32,096 bases of DNA, taken from assembly GCF_002498065.1 (NCBI RefSeq), contig NZ_DAFZ01000056.1, forward strand, positions 586-32,681, in the 5' to 3' direction. The position numbers were made by a program, and so were the translations under genes. Within the stretch, counting starts at the first letter, position 1, and each line of letters begins with the position of its first letter. This document shows positions 6,865-14,934 of the stretch, piece after piece. The notes beneath the pieces were generated by a model that was not told where the DNA came from, did no database searches, and was given only the letters and a program-made list of their open reading frames with translations. Source of the stretch: Methanoculleus sp. UBA208. GTDB taxonomy: Archaea; Halobacteriota; Methanomicrobia; Methanomicrobiales; Methanoculleaceae.

Positions 6865-8304
6865 TCATACAACCCTGCATCCTTCGGACGGCACGAGGAT
6901 CTCGAACCTCGCACCTGTTCCGTATGTTCCGGTCTCGCGGATCGCGATCCCGGTAATCGCGAGTATCTCGTGGGCAAGGAGGAGGCCGTGTCCGTACCCC
7001 TCCGCATTCTGGACGAAGAGCCCCTCTTTCTCCGCATCAGGGATCCCGGTCCCGTCGTCCTCGACGATGATCGCACAGCCCTCCGGGCGCAGCTGGTAGG
7101 TGACGACGATCCGGGTCGCCCCTGTCGCCGGAGCGAGGGCGTTCTCGAAGAGGTGAGTAAAGACCGTCGCGAGATGGAGGTCGGCGAAGACCTCGAGCCG
7201 CTCCGTCCATGCCTGGAGGGAGACAGGTCCGAAGAAGAGGCCCGCGGCCGCGTTCCTGACGGCCTCCTGCACGGGGATCCATGCCGGCGGCGACGCCCCG
7301 ATGTCGCGGAACTCGTGGGAGATCTCGATCTGCCGCCGGATACCGTTTGCAGCCTCGTGCAGGTTGTCGATAAAGGAGAGGACCTCGGGATCGTCGAACT
7401 TCGTCACGCCTGCCGAGAGGTGCCCGTACAGGATCGCAAGCCGGTTCGAGAGATCGGTGCGCAGGATTCCCGAGAGGGTGTTGAGCTGGCGGCTGGCGTT
7501 CTGAAGCGCAGCTTCCGTCATGACCTCGTCGGTGACGTCCCGGATGGACTCGATGGCTCCGGCGACCCTTCCGTCCCGGTCGAGAAGCGCGGTCGCTGCG
7601 AACATGATGTGCGCTCCCCGCCCGCTCCTGAGATGCGGGGTGTAGATCTCCGAGATGAGGACGTCCCCCACTCTCCTGACCGACGGGTAGCCTGCCTCGG
7701 GGTCGCCCTGGAGGACCCGGTCTGCGAGCAGCGGCCGTTGCTCGCCATAGAAGGGTACGGCGTGCTCGTAGCCCCCCCTGCCGAGGATGGCATCCTTCTT
7801 CACCCCGGTCATCTCTTCGATCGCCCGGTTCCAGGCGATGACCTTCCCCTCGCGGTCGATGGCGAAGGTCGCGTCGGGCAGGAACTCGATGATCTGGATC
7901 ATCTGCTGCTCGGACTCCCGGAGCCTCGTTGCGAGGAGCGCGACCACGCCGCCGACGAGGACGAGGAAGACCGCACGGGGGAGGATGGTGAGAGCGAACA
8001 GCGAAGCCGACGGGGAGAGGAGGAAGACCGTGACGGCATAGACGGCCGCGAGGCACACGGAGAAGAGGATGCCGCGCCGCGGATACCAGTAGCTTGCGAG
8101 GATGATCGGGATGCTGAGCGGGAGGGCGGGGAGGGGGAGGAGACCTTCCGGGGCGCCGAGGGCCAGGCCGAGCAGGTTCCCCCCGAGGGTCAGCACGGTC
8201 AGTCCGGCGATGAGCGCGATCCGGTTCCGTGTGCCCGAAAAGGATATGGCGAAGGGGTTTTCGACGTTCATGGGAGGACCTGCGGTTGCGGTTCTGGCCT
8301 GCAC
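6865..8304 (-). CDS. Membrane PAS sensor kinase-like protein with altered H-box
   Basis: Up to 479 residues. Four or five hydrophobic segments occupy about residues 28-128. A PAS domain follows (about 132-255, with FLPDATFAIDREGKVIAWNRAIEEM and a closing ESIRDVT segment), then a dimerisation region and a HATPase_c domain (about 365-479). ATP-binding boxes look intact: N-box HLFENAL, G1 VEDDGTGIPD, G2 GYGHGLLLAHEI. In the dimerisation region NTLSGILRTDLSNRL, the position normally held by the phosphorylated His in related methanogen kinases (RHD) is T283. The start is uncertain: GTG at 8304 or ATG at 8271 (residue 12), neither with a clear Shine-Dalgarno sequence. No response regulator is adjacent. 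Confidence 0.85.
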   Translation of the reverse strand: MQARTATAGPPMNVENPFAISFSGTRNRIALIAGLTVLTLGGNLLGLALGAPEGLLPLPALPLSIPIILASYWYPRRGILFSVCLAAVYAVTVFLLSPSASLFALTILPRAVFLVLVGGVVALLATRLRESEQQMIQIIEFLPDATFAIDREGKVIAWNRAIEEMTGVKKDAILGRGGYEHAVPFYGEQRPLLADRVLQGDPEAGYPSVRRVGDVLISEIYTPHLRSGRGAHIMFAATALLDRDGRVAGAIESIRDVTDEVMTEAALQNASRQLNTLSGILRTDLSNRLAILYGHLSAGVTKFDDPEVLSFIDNLHEAANGIRRQIEISHEFRDIGASPPAWIPVQEAVRNAAAGLFFGPVSLQAWTERLEVFADLHLATVFTHLFENALAPATGATRIVVTYQLRPEGCAIIVEDDGTGIPDAEKEGLFVQNAEGYGHGLLLAHEILAITGIAIRETGTYGTGARFEILVPSEGCRVV

Positions 8305-8416
8305 CGGGAAGATCCGTCCGGGTGCAGCCCCACCATGCTGAAGACCTGCCGGACTGCGGCCGGGGGGAGCACACGGGTCACCCCTGCAACGGTGCGGAAC
8401 AGGAGGCGTTGACGGC

Positions 8417-9337
8417 TCATGACTGCTCGAACGTTGAGTTGATCCCGGACGGGTAAATGGTTGCGGGGGGTCCGAGCCCCGAGAGGTCGATATTCCCGTT
8501 CGAAGTGGTGACGGTGATCGTCGGCCCCCCTTCGCCGAGCGTGCCGAAGACCCGTGTTCCCGACGACTCCTCGAGCCGGAGCGCGAGATCGTTCACCGCT
8601 ATCCTGCCGTTCGAGGTGGTTGCGACTATCCGGGCGTCGAGGCCCTCCGCGAGCCGGAGCGTGATGGGACCGTTGCTCGACGATACCGTCACGTCCCCCC
8701 GGATGGCAGGGACCTCGGCCGATACCGGGCCGTTCGACGTATCCAGGTCCGCAACTCCCCCGGACTCCTCCACCGTGATGGGGGCGTTGCTGGTCCTTGC
8801 GGTGACGTATCCTTCGGCGCCCCGGATCTCGATCCCGCCGTTCGAGGAGGCCGCCGCGAGATCGCCGCCGGGAGCGCCGTCAACCCGCACGGGACCGTTC
8901 GACGTCGCAAGTTCCGTTCCGTTCACCCGCACCCCGGAGAGTTCGATAGGGCCGTTCGAACTCTCGACACGCCGGAGGACGACGGTGGGCGGCAGGTGTA
9001 TCGTGTAGTCCACGCTCACCCGGGGGTTGAACCCGGTATGCACCGTCTCAATCCTGAGGGGATCGCCCTCCGTCACCTCTATCCGGACCTTGTCGAGTTC
9101 GCCCCGGCCGTAGACGGACCGTTTGACCGCACTGACGGCGACGGTCTCCCCCTCCCGGACGTCCACGGTCACGCCCCCGTTGCGGTTGATCACGACCACG
9201 CCGCTCTCCGGCTCCACCGTGACCGTCCGGTTGAACTCCTCCGTCGCCTCGAGCCCCGGCACCCCGGTGCATCCCGGGAGAACGGCGAGAGCGGCGAGGA
9301 CGGCGAGGGCCAGCGCTGCATATACGGTTTCCTGCAT
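8417..9337 (-). CDS. Lipoprotein with DUF4097-like beta-helix repeats
   Basis: A 306-residue predicted lipoprotein. The signal peptide is hydrophobic and ends in lipobox LPGC, with lipidated C23. The start at 9337 is chosen because GAGG lies 6 bases upstream; an ATG two codons earlier sits against that site. Residues of about 115-295 carry eight repeats of roughly 20 residues built on [ST]SN[GA]x[IV], the pattern of DUF4097-type solenoids. It probably sits outside the membrane. Its gene starts about 26 bases after the ABC permease stop and is co-directional with it, suggesting a shared role in export or envelope maintenance. The exact function is unknown. Confidence 0.87.
   Translation of the reverse strand: MQETVYAALALAVLAALAVLPGCTGVPGLEATEEFNRTVTVEPESGVVVINRNGGVTVDVREGETVAVSAVKRSVYGRGELDKVRIEVTEGDPLRIETVHTGFNPRVSVDYTIHLPPTVVLRRVESSNGPIELSGVRVNGTELATSNGPVRVDGAPGGDLAAASSNGGIEIRGAEGYVTARTSNAPITVEESGGVADLDTSNGPVSAEVPAIRGDVTVSSSNGPITLRLAEGLDARIVATTSNGRIAVNDLALRLEESSGTRVFGTLGEGGPTITVTTSNGNIDLSGLGPPATIYPSGINSTFEQS
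8435..8960 (-). repeat. Eight SNG repeats within the lipoprotein
   Basis: At protein level the units are SSNGPIEL, TSNGPVRV, SSNGGIEI, TSNAPITV, TSNGPVSA, SSNGPITL, TSNGRIAV and TSNGNIDL, spaced about 18-25 residues apart. This fits stacked turns of a right-handed beta-solenoid. Confidence 0.75.
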
Positions 9338-9362
9338 GGTCATCCTCTCTCTCGGTTGTCCT

Positions 9363-10199
9363 TCATGTAACTACCGCTCGCTGGAACGTCCGGCGGGCGA
9401 GGAGGTACATCACCGACGCAAAGACCACGAGGTAGGCGAACGATGCGAGGACGTCGGCCGTGGTGGAGGTGTAGCGGGCACCGACAGCGAAGAAGTCGCT
9501 CCCGATGGCGAAGTAGCGGACACCGCTGACCAGGTGGGTGAGCGGGTTGTAGATCGAGAGGGCCTGCAGGATCGGCGGGAACGCCTGGATCGGGTAGAGG
9601 GCGTTCGAGACGAAGAAGAGCGGCAGGGTGAGGAGCGTGATGATTCCCTGCAGGCCTTCCGGGCTCTCGAGGCGCATCGAGATGGTGGAAGAGAAGAGGA
9701 GGAACCCGAGCGAGAAGACTCCGACGAACGCGAATATCCCGAGGATCGAGAGGACGATCCGGGCGGCCGAAAACCCGGGGAAGAACTGCACCCCCATGAG
9801 GAGCCCGAACGCCATGATGATCGCCACCTGGACAAACGACTTCGTCATCCCCGAGAGGCTGACCCCCAGCATGATGTGGGTCCGGGGCATGGGGCTTGCG
9901 AGCATCTCCCGCATCAGCCCCCAGTTCTTGTCGAAGAGGAGGCTGATCCCTCCGAAGAGGCTCGTAAAGAGTGTGGTCATCGCGATCACCCCGGCGCCCA
10001 TGAAGGTGAGGTAATCGACCGAAAAGACGCCCGACGGGGCGGGGATGGCCGAAGCGAACCGGTCGAGATTCGAGGACATCGCGACGCCGAAGAAGGCCAT
10101 CCAGAGCGCCGGCTGCAGGAGCGATGCAAAGAGCTGCGTCCTGAACCGGACAAACCGGATCATCTCCCGCCAGTAGACGGTGAAAAACTCCCATGCCAT
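9363..10199 (-). CDS. ABC-2 type exporter permease (DrrB-like)
   Basis: A 278-residue protein with six predicted membrane segments, starting MAWEFFTVYWREM. The conserved ABC-2 segments are visible, including LASPMPRTHIMLGVSLSG and SNALYPIQAFPPILQALSIYNPL just before the last extracytoplasmic loop. It forms the channel for the ATPase encoded immediately upstream; only two bases separate that stop from this ATG (TGA-GG-ATG). DrrAB-type systems export lipids, drugs or polysaccharide. The substrate is not evident here, but the lipoprotein downstream suggests an envelope role. Confidence 0.92.
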   Translation of the reverse strand: MAWEFFTVYWREMIRFVRFRTQLFASLLQPALWMAFFGVAMSSNLDRFASAIPAPSGVFSVDYLTFMGAGVIAMTTLFTSLFGGISLLFDKNWGLMREMLASPMPRTHIMLGVSLSGMTKSFVQVAIIMAFGLLMGVQFFPGFSAARIVLSILGIFAFVGVFSLGFLLFSSTISMRLESPEGLQGIITLLTLPLFFVSNALYPIQAFPPILQALSIYNPLTHLVSGVRYFAIGSDFFAVGARYTSTTADVLASFAYLVVFASVMYLLARRTFQRAVVT

Positions 10200-10201
10200 C
10201 C

Positions 10202-11152
10202 TCACACCCCCGTATCCCGCAGTTCTCTCCCCGTGTAATGGACGAAGACATCGTCCATCGTCGGTTTTTTCAGGTTCACGCTCGAGATCCCGATCCCGGC
10301 GCCCCGCACTGCATCGACTATCCGCGGGAGGCAGTGGCTCCCATCGGCCGATATCGTGACCGAGAGGCCGCGGGGGGACTCCGTGACCGACCGGATCTCC
10401 CCGATTCCCCGGAGCGCCTCCCGTGCTCTTCTGTCGTCTTCGGTCTCCAGGTAGACGACATCCTCGCCGAGGGCGTTCTTCAGTTCCTCCGGGGTGCCGG
10501 AGACGATGATCTTCCCGCCGTCGATGATGCTGATCCTGTCCGAGAGCATATCGGCCTCCTCCATGTAGTGCGTCGTCAGGAATATCGTCGTCCCGCTCTC
10601 GTTCACCTGCCGGATGTACTCCCACATCCGCATCCGTGTCTGGGGGTCGAGCCCCTGTGTCGGTTCGTCCAGGAAGAGGACCTCCGGCCGGGTCATCAGC
10701 CCCCGTGCGATCTGGAGCCGCCGTTTCATGCCCCCGGAGAGGTTCTTCGTCCGCTCGTCACGTTTGGAGCCGAGTTCCACGACCCTGAGCAGATCGTCGA
10801 TCCGCCGCCGCCGTTCGTCCCGGGGGATGGAGTAGAGCCGGCCGTGGAACTCCATCGTCTCCCGGACGGTGAGGTCCCGGTCGAGCACGTCGTCCTGGAA
10901 GACGATGCCGATGGACTCCCGGACCCGTCCGGGTTCCCGCGCGACGTCGTAGCCGGCCACCCGCACCGTACCCTTCTGGAGGGGGAGGAGCGATGTCAGG
11001 ATGTTGATGGTGGTGCTCTTTCCCGCGCCGTTGGGGCCGAGGAAGGAGAAGATCTCACCTCGTTTGACGGTGAAACTGATGCCGCGCACCGCCGCGAAGC
11101 CGTCGAACGTGTGTTCGAGATCGCGCACCTCGATGATATCGTCCCCTTCCAT
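10202..11152 (-). CDS. ABC transporter ATP-binding protein (DrrA-like)
   Basis: A 316-residue ATPase. Walker A GPNGAGKS is at residues 39-46, the Q-loop is in IVFQDD, the signature is LSGGMKRRL, Walker B is VLFLDEPTQGLD, and the switch His is in TTHYMEEAD. A C-terminal extension of about 90 residues, ending in the motif KPTMDDVFVHYTG, is typical of DrrA-type drug/lipid exporters. The ATG at 11152 follows a GGATGG-like purine tract and gives the usual family N-terminus; longer in-frame starts upstream add unrelated sequence. It is the first gene of the exporter-lipoprotein operon. Confidence 0.93.
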   Translation of the reverse strand: MEGDDIIEVRDLEHTFDGFAAVRGISFTVKRGEIFSFLGPNGAGKSTTINILTSLLPLQKGTVRVAGYDVAREPGRVRESIGIVFQDDVLDRDLTVRETMEFHGRLYSIPRDERRRRIDDLLRVVELGSKRDERTKNLSGGMKRRLQIARGLMTRPEVLFLDEPTQGLDPQTRMRMWEYIRQVNESGTTIFLTTHYMEEADMLSDRISIIDGGKIIVSGTPEELKNALGEDVVYLETEDDRRAREALRGIGEIRSVTESPRGLSVTISADGSHCLPRIVDAVRGAGIGISSVNLKKPTMDDVFVHYTGRELRDTGV

Positions 11153-11490
11153 CGATTTCCATCCGCTCCCATGCTCTTGAACCCTCATGCACGGTGCTGT
11201 CATATCTCCCTTTCCCCCCCGGGATGCGGCGGGGGCCGCACGATCGCCAGCCCCTTCTCCCCGGCGCTTCCCCGGGTGCCGGGCGGGGCGGTAAATACAT
11301 CCCGGCATCTTTTCCGCGGCCGATCCCTGATAGATATCCTGAAATACCGGAACTTCCCATCCATGCTCGGATACGGCATGTGCGGCTGCTGCTTGCTCAC
11401 TCATAGAGGCGATCAGGGAACCCCATCCGCGTGGAGCGCCATTCACGGCACCAGCGCGCCTGAATACGAGGAGCAGGCGGGAGGGCGACG
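11153..11490. other. Intergenic region between ABC operon and secreted-protein gene
   Basis: About 340 bases with no convincing gene. On the minus strand, ATGTATTTACC at 11291-11301 is a candidate TATA box for the ABC operon, implying a leader of roughly 110 bases. Several frames stay open by chance because the region is GC-rich. GGAGG at 11480-11484 is the ribosome-binding site of the next gene. Confidence 0.4.
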
Positions 11491-11985
11491 GTGACCCCGC
11501 CCCTCCGGGCGCTCCTCGCCCTCCTCCTCGCAGCGCTGGCGCTTGTGCCGGCGGCAGGCGGGCTCGTCGTCGACAACGCCGACCTGACCCCGGCACAGGT
11601 GGAACTCCTCTTTGCGATGCGGGAGTATACCCTGACCTACAACGAGTATGCCGACCGGCTGCCGGGGTGGGTGACCGGGCCGTTCGAGGATGAGAAGGTC
11701 AACCTTTACGTAATGTCCTCCGACGGCGTGCTGGTCATCGGGATCACGTTTCACGACAGAAAGATCATCCAGTTCGACGCAAAGGGTTGCCCGGACCCGA
11801 TCGTCACGGTGACCGCCGATTCCACGACGGTGGAGGAGGTCATGGTCTCTGAGAGGCCGTTCGACACGTTCCGGGCGGCGATGCGGAACGGCACGGCCAC
11901 GATCGAGGGGAACAACCTCCTCGGGGTGCTGCGGGTGGGGATGGTCAGGTTCGGGCTCTGGGCGATGGACGTCATCGGGTTGTGA
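11491..11985 (+). CDS. Secreted protein of unknown function
   Basis: A 164-residue protein. The start is GTG, with GGAGG about 6 bases upstream. The N-terminus is a clear signal peptide (LLALLLAALALVPAAGG, cleavage likely near residue 24). The mature domain mixes strands and helices, with a C-terminal segment FRAAMRNGTATIEGNNLLG that faintly resembles the lipid-binding SCP-2 fold; I would not assign that without a profile search. No metal-binding motif or C-terminal membrane anchor is obvious. Confidence 0.75.
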   Translation: MTPPLRALLALLLAALALVPAAGGLVVDNADLTPAQVELLFAMREYTLTYNEYADRLPGWVTGPFEDEKVNLYVMSSDGVLVIGITFHDRKIIQFDAKGCPDPIVTVTADSTTVEEVMVSERPFDTFRAAMRNGTATIEGNNLLGVLRVGMVRFGLWAMDVIGL

Positions 11986-12025
11986 CGGGTCCCGGAAAAA
12001 AGAGGGTGTTGACGGGTTACTGCCC

Positions 12026-12226
12026 TTACATCCCCACGAGGCGCATGCAGAACCCGAGGGTCAGCCCCGACATGGAAGACGTCGCCGAGAGGGCCGCGAG
12101 CACGGCGGCGTTCACCAGCGGCCCGGTCCTGAGCGGAGTGTAGGTCGGGTTGCACTGCAGTCGCCGCACCATCCTGAATGGTTTCGGGGTCGTCGAGATA
12201 GGAGATTTGTAGCGTCTGATCCTCAT
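12026..12226 (-). CDS. Small protein with hydrophobic C-terminus
   Basis: A 66-residue product beginning MRIRRYKSPISTTPKPF. The N-terminal half is strongly basic and the C-terminal half (about residues 36-64) is hydrophobic, like a single membrane-associated segment. Reality is supported by GAGGAGGTG about 5 bases before the ATG and by a TATA-like TTAATATT at 12284-12291 at fitting distance. I do not recognise the family. Confidence 0.6.
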   Translation of the reverse strand: MRIRRYKSPISTTPKPFRMVRRLQCNPTYTPLRTGPLVNAAVLAALSATSSMSGLTLGFCMRLVGM

Positions 12227-12283
12227 GTGAGCACCTCCTCCTGGCGGGTAGATGATTTTTCCTGAGTGTCGGTTGTTGCCTCG

Positions 12284-12293
12284 AATATTAATT
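12284..12293 (-). promoter_or_regulatory. TATA-like box for the small basic-protein gene
   Basis: AATATTAATT reads as AATTAATATT leftward and predicts a transcript start near 12265, giving a leader of about 40 bases with a strong ribosome-binding site. The region 12294-12454 holds no other feature I can support. Confidence 0.45.
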
Positions 12294-12454
12294 ATTGCGG
12301 TTTGGCTCTCCGGGCAGCGGGGGCAGCCGCCCCCCGGTAGGCTTCCGGAGGCGATACACCGCCGAATCAGGAATTAAGAGGTGTCCCTCCCCCGGGGTGC
12401 CTGTGCCCTGCCCGCGACAGGTTTATCCGTTCTCCGGGCGAGGGAGTCCCATAG

Positions 12455-12619
12455 ATGCATCGATACGCAAAACTCCTCCTCTATGGCCTGCTGGCGTTTG
12501 CCGTCTTTGCCGGGATCAGTTTCATCGTCGGCGGGCGGGTGAACTGGGTGCTCGCGATAGCGACGGCCGTCGGGGTGATGATCGCGTACTTCTTCGCCGC
12601 TCTCCGGCAGGGGAGGTGA
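12455..12619 (+). CDS. Small two-segment membrane protein preceding arginine deiminase
   Basis: A 54-residue protein (MHRYAKLLLYGLLAF...) ending in the basic tail LRQGR. Two hydrophobic helices are visible, about residues 7-25 and 31-50, joined by GGRVN. A GAGGGAG tract lies about 10 bases before the ATG, and the gene ends within the ribosome-binding site of arginine deiminase, 5 bases before its ATG. That makes co-translation likely. Function unknown; the context suggests it may accompany the arginine pathway, but it bears no resemblance to the large ArcD antiporter. Confidence 0.65.
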   Translation: MHRYAKLLLYGLLAFAVFAGISFIVGGRVNWVLAIATAVGVMIAYFFAALRQGR

Positions 12620-12624
12620 ACGGG

Positions 12625-13923
12625 ATGGCAGCGGGAGTGCGGGCGGAGTGGGAGCGGCTCCGGAGGGTGGCCGTCCACCGGCCGGGGATCGAGATGTTCT
12701 TCGGGCTGCTGGACCCCTACGCCGCGCTCTACGAGCGAGCGTTCAGCCGCTACGAGGCCCGCCGGGAGCACGATGCCCTTGTCAGGACCCTCCGCGAGGA
12801 GTTCGGGGTCCGGGTCCTGCACCTCAAGGAGACGGTCCTCGATGCCGCCGACCGCAACCCGGCGGTGCGCCGGCGGCTTGTCGATTGGGCGCACGGGACC
12901 GTCACCATCCGGGGCGGGAGAAGAGAGGTGGCGGAGGCCCGCCGGAGCATGGAGCAGAACGCCGACGCCCTGGACTCGCTGCATTTCTTCACCCTCCTCC
13001 TCTTAAACCCGGTCCTCGAGGTCGGGAGGGGACACCCCCGCCGTGGGGTGGACGTCCGGATCATGGGGCAGGAGCCGCTCGCAAACCTCTACTTCATGCG
13101 CGACCAGCAGGCGGTGACCGACTGCGGCCTCGTCGTCGCACGCCCGGCGAAGCGGCAGCGGGCCCGGGAGCCCGAGATCACCCGGTTCCTCTGGGACATC
13201 CTCGGCATCCCCATCGCCGGGACGGTGCAGGAGCCGGGGACCTTCGAGGGCGGCGACTTCATGCCGATGGGGAAGTTCGCCCTCGTCGGCACCGGGGACC
13301 GGACGAACCGTGCCGGGGTATGCCAGTTCCTCGGCTGCGCCCCGGGGTTCGACGAGATCGGCGTGGTCCGCCAGCCGGGCCACCCGCTCATCCCGGGCGA
13401 CCGGCCCGACCCGATGGTCGATATGCACCTCGACACCTATTTTAACGTCGCAGGGAGCGGGGTGGTGATCGGTTCGGGCGTTCTCCTCCGGAGGGCGCGC
13501 CTCGACGTCTATTGCCGGACGGACGGCGGCTACGAACCGTCGGGCGAGACCGCGACCCTCTACGACTACATCCGGTCGAAGGGGTTCTCCGTGATCGATC
13601 TCTCGATCCTGGAGCAGCTCTCCTACGCTGCAAACGTCCTCTGCGTCCGGGATGGAACCATCCTTGCGGTGGAGGGGGAACGGGTGATGCAGACGGTCCT
13701 CCTCAATCTGGAGCGGAAGGCCGCCCGCGACCCGCAGCGCTACGGGAGGCTATTACGCCATGCGGAGGAGGATTATCGCCGGATAAAGGACGAGGGACGG
13801 TTCTTCCCGCACAAGACGGAGTTCTCCCGGCACGGCATCGAGGTCTGTCCGCTCCACCTCGAGAACCTGACGGGGGGCTACGGCGGCCCCCACTGCATGA
13901 CCTGCACGCTGGAGCGGGGGTGA
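12625..13923 (+). CDS. arcA: Arginine deiminase
   Basis: A 432-residue cytosolic enzyme converting arginine to citrulline and ammonia. Residues of the guanidino-modifying fold are present: D160 in NLYFMRD, E208 and D211 in FEGGD, H268 and D270 in MHLDT, and nucleophile C424 in GGPHCMTC near the C-terminus. Length matches the family (about 410-430). The ATG at 12625 follows GGAGGTG by 6 bases; the frame is open further upstream but that part overlaps the small membrane-protein gene in another frame. Carbamate kinase follows after 4 bases. No ornithine carbamoyltransferase or ArcD lies in the window, so the middle step must come from elsewhere, for example anabolic ArgF. Confidence 0.9.
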   Translation: MAAGVRAEWERLRRVAVHRPGIEMFFGLLDPYAALYERAFSRYEARREHDALVRTLREEFGVRVLHLKETVLDAADRNPAVRRRLVDWAHGTVTIRGGRREVAEARRSMEQNADALDSLHFFTLLLLNPVLEVGRGHPRRGVDVRIMGQEPLANLYFMRDQQAVTDCGLVVARPAKRQRAREPEITRFLWDILGIPIAGTVQEPGTFEGGDFMPMGKFALVGTGDRTNRAGVCQFLGCAPGFDEIGVVRQPGHPLIPGDRPDPMVDMHLDTYFNVAGSGVVIGSGVLLRRARLDVYCRTDGGYEPSGETATLYDYIRSKGFSVIDLSILEQLSYAANVLCVRDGTILAVEGERVMQTVLLNLERKAARDPQRYGRLLRHAEEDYRRIKDEGRFFPHKTEFSRHGIEVCPLHLENLTGGYGGPHCMTCTLERG

Positions 13924-13927
13924 CGGG

Positions 13928-14872
13928 ATGCCGGAAAAGTCCGTGGTGGTCGCGCTCGGTGGGAACGCCATCCTGCAGCACCGGGAGTCGGGGACGGCCG
14001 AAGAGCAGCTCGCAAACGTCAGGAGAGCCTCGCGGCATATCGCAGAGATAGCGAGCGACGGCTACGCCGTCGCCATCACCCACGGGAACGGTCCCCAGGT
14101 GGGTGATATCCTCCTCAAGAACGAGCTTGCGAAGGACACCCTCCCGCCGATGCCGCTCGACGTCTGCGGGGCGGAGAGCCAGGGGATGATCGGCTACATG
14201 CTCCAGCAGTCGATGCAGGAGGCGCTCGGGGCGGTCGGGCTCGACTGTCCGGTCGCGACGGTGCTCACCCAGGCGCTGGTGGACGGCGACGATCCGGCGT
14301 TTAAAAACCCGGAAAAACCAATCGGCCCGTTTTATACGGCGATGCAGGCAAAGAGGCTCGAGAACGAGAAGGGATGGCGAATGGTGCAGATCCCGGGGCA
14401 GGGCTACCGGCGGGTGGTCCCCTCGCCGCGCCCGGTCGCCCTCGTGGAAGAGCAGGCAATTGTCCGGCTCTTTTCGGCCGGGGCGGTCGTGATCGCCGCG
14501 GGTGGCGGCGGTGTCCCGGTGGTCGCGGACGATGACGGCGTCCTCCGCGGCGTCGAGGCGGTGGTGGACAAAGACTACACCGCGGCCCTTCTCGCCCGGC
14601 TCGTCGGCGCCGGCGACCTGCTGATCCTGACAGACGTCGAACGTGTGGCCTTAAACTACGGGCGGCCGGACCAGCAGGAGATCAGCGAGATGACGGTTCG
14701 CGAGGCACGGGAGCACCTCGCAGCGGGGCAGTTCCCGCCCGGGACCATGGGACCGAAGATCGAGGCGGCCGTCGGGTTCCTCGATGCCGGCGGAGAGCGG
14801 GCAACCATCGCGTCGCTCGAAGAGGCCTCACGAGCCCTCGCCGGGCGGGCCGGGACCCGGATTCGCCCGTAA
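13928..14872 (+). CDS. arcC: Carbamate kinase
   Basis: A 314-residue kinase of the amino acid kinase fold. It makes ATP from carbamoyl phosphate and ADP in the arginine deiminase pathway, or can run in reverse. Family motifs are clear: VVALGGNAIL at the N-terminus, THGNGPQVG, PSPRPVALVE, AAGGGGVPVV, VDKDYTAALLA and PGTMGPKIEAA. Complete and normal in length. The gap from arcA is 4 bases, with the GTGACGGG tract at the arcA end serving as leader. Confidence 0.95.
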   Translation: MPEKSVVVALGGNAILQHRESGTAEEQLANVRRASRHIAEIASDGYAVAITHGNGPQVGDILLKNELAKDTLPPMPLDVCGAESQGMIGYMLQQSMQEALGAVGLDCPVATVLTQALVDGDDPAFKNPEKPIGPFYTAMQAKRLENEKGWRMVQIPGQGYRRVVPSPRPVALVEEQAIVRLFSAGAVVIAAGGGGVPVVADDDGVLRGVEAVVDKDYTAALLARLVGAGDLLILTDVERVALNYGRPDQQEISEMTVREAREHLAAGQFPPGTMGPKIEAAVGFLDAGGERATIASLEEASRALAGRAGTRIRP

Positions 14873-14891
14873 CCGGCTCCCAGCCCCAACG

Positions 14892-14900
14892 CTTATATAC
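14892..14900 (+). promoter_or_regulatory. TATA-like box before membrane-protein pair
   Basis: CTTATATAC sits about 40 bases before the ATG at 14935 and predicts a transcript start near 14920. GGTGAT at 14921-14926 is the likely ribosome-binding site. Confidence 0.5.
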
Positions 14901-14934
14901 AACGTTCCCGAAGTCCCGCCGGTGATGGAAGGAT

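Noticed and set aside
6811..8412. 533-codon open frame on the plus strand
   Set aside because: It lies opposite the PAS kinase, is full of Asp/Glu/Arg runs, and has no motif; the minus-strand gene has clear PAS and ATPase boxes.
8435..8960. CRISPR-like repeats in the lipoprotein region
   Set aside because: The periodicity is in the protein (SNG repeats) and stays in frame; the DNA units vary in length and sequence.
11194..11406. Open frames in the spacer before the secreted-protein gene
   Set aside because: No ribosome-binding site or family resemblance; frames in several phases stay open only because the region is GC-rich.
10193..11494. 433-codon open frame on the plus strand
   Set aside because: Antisense to the ABC ATPase, which has every expected ATPase motif.
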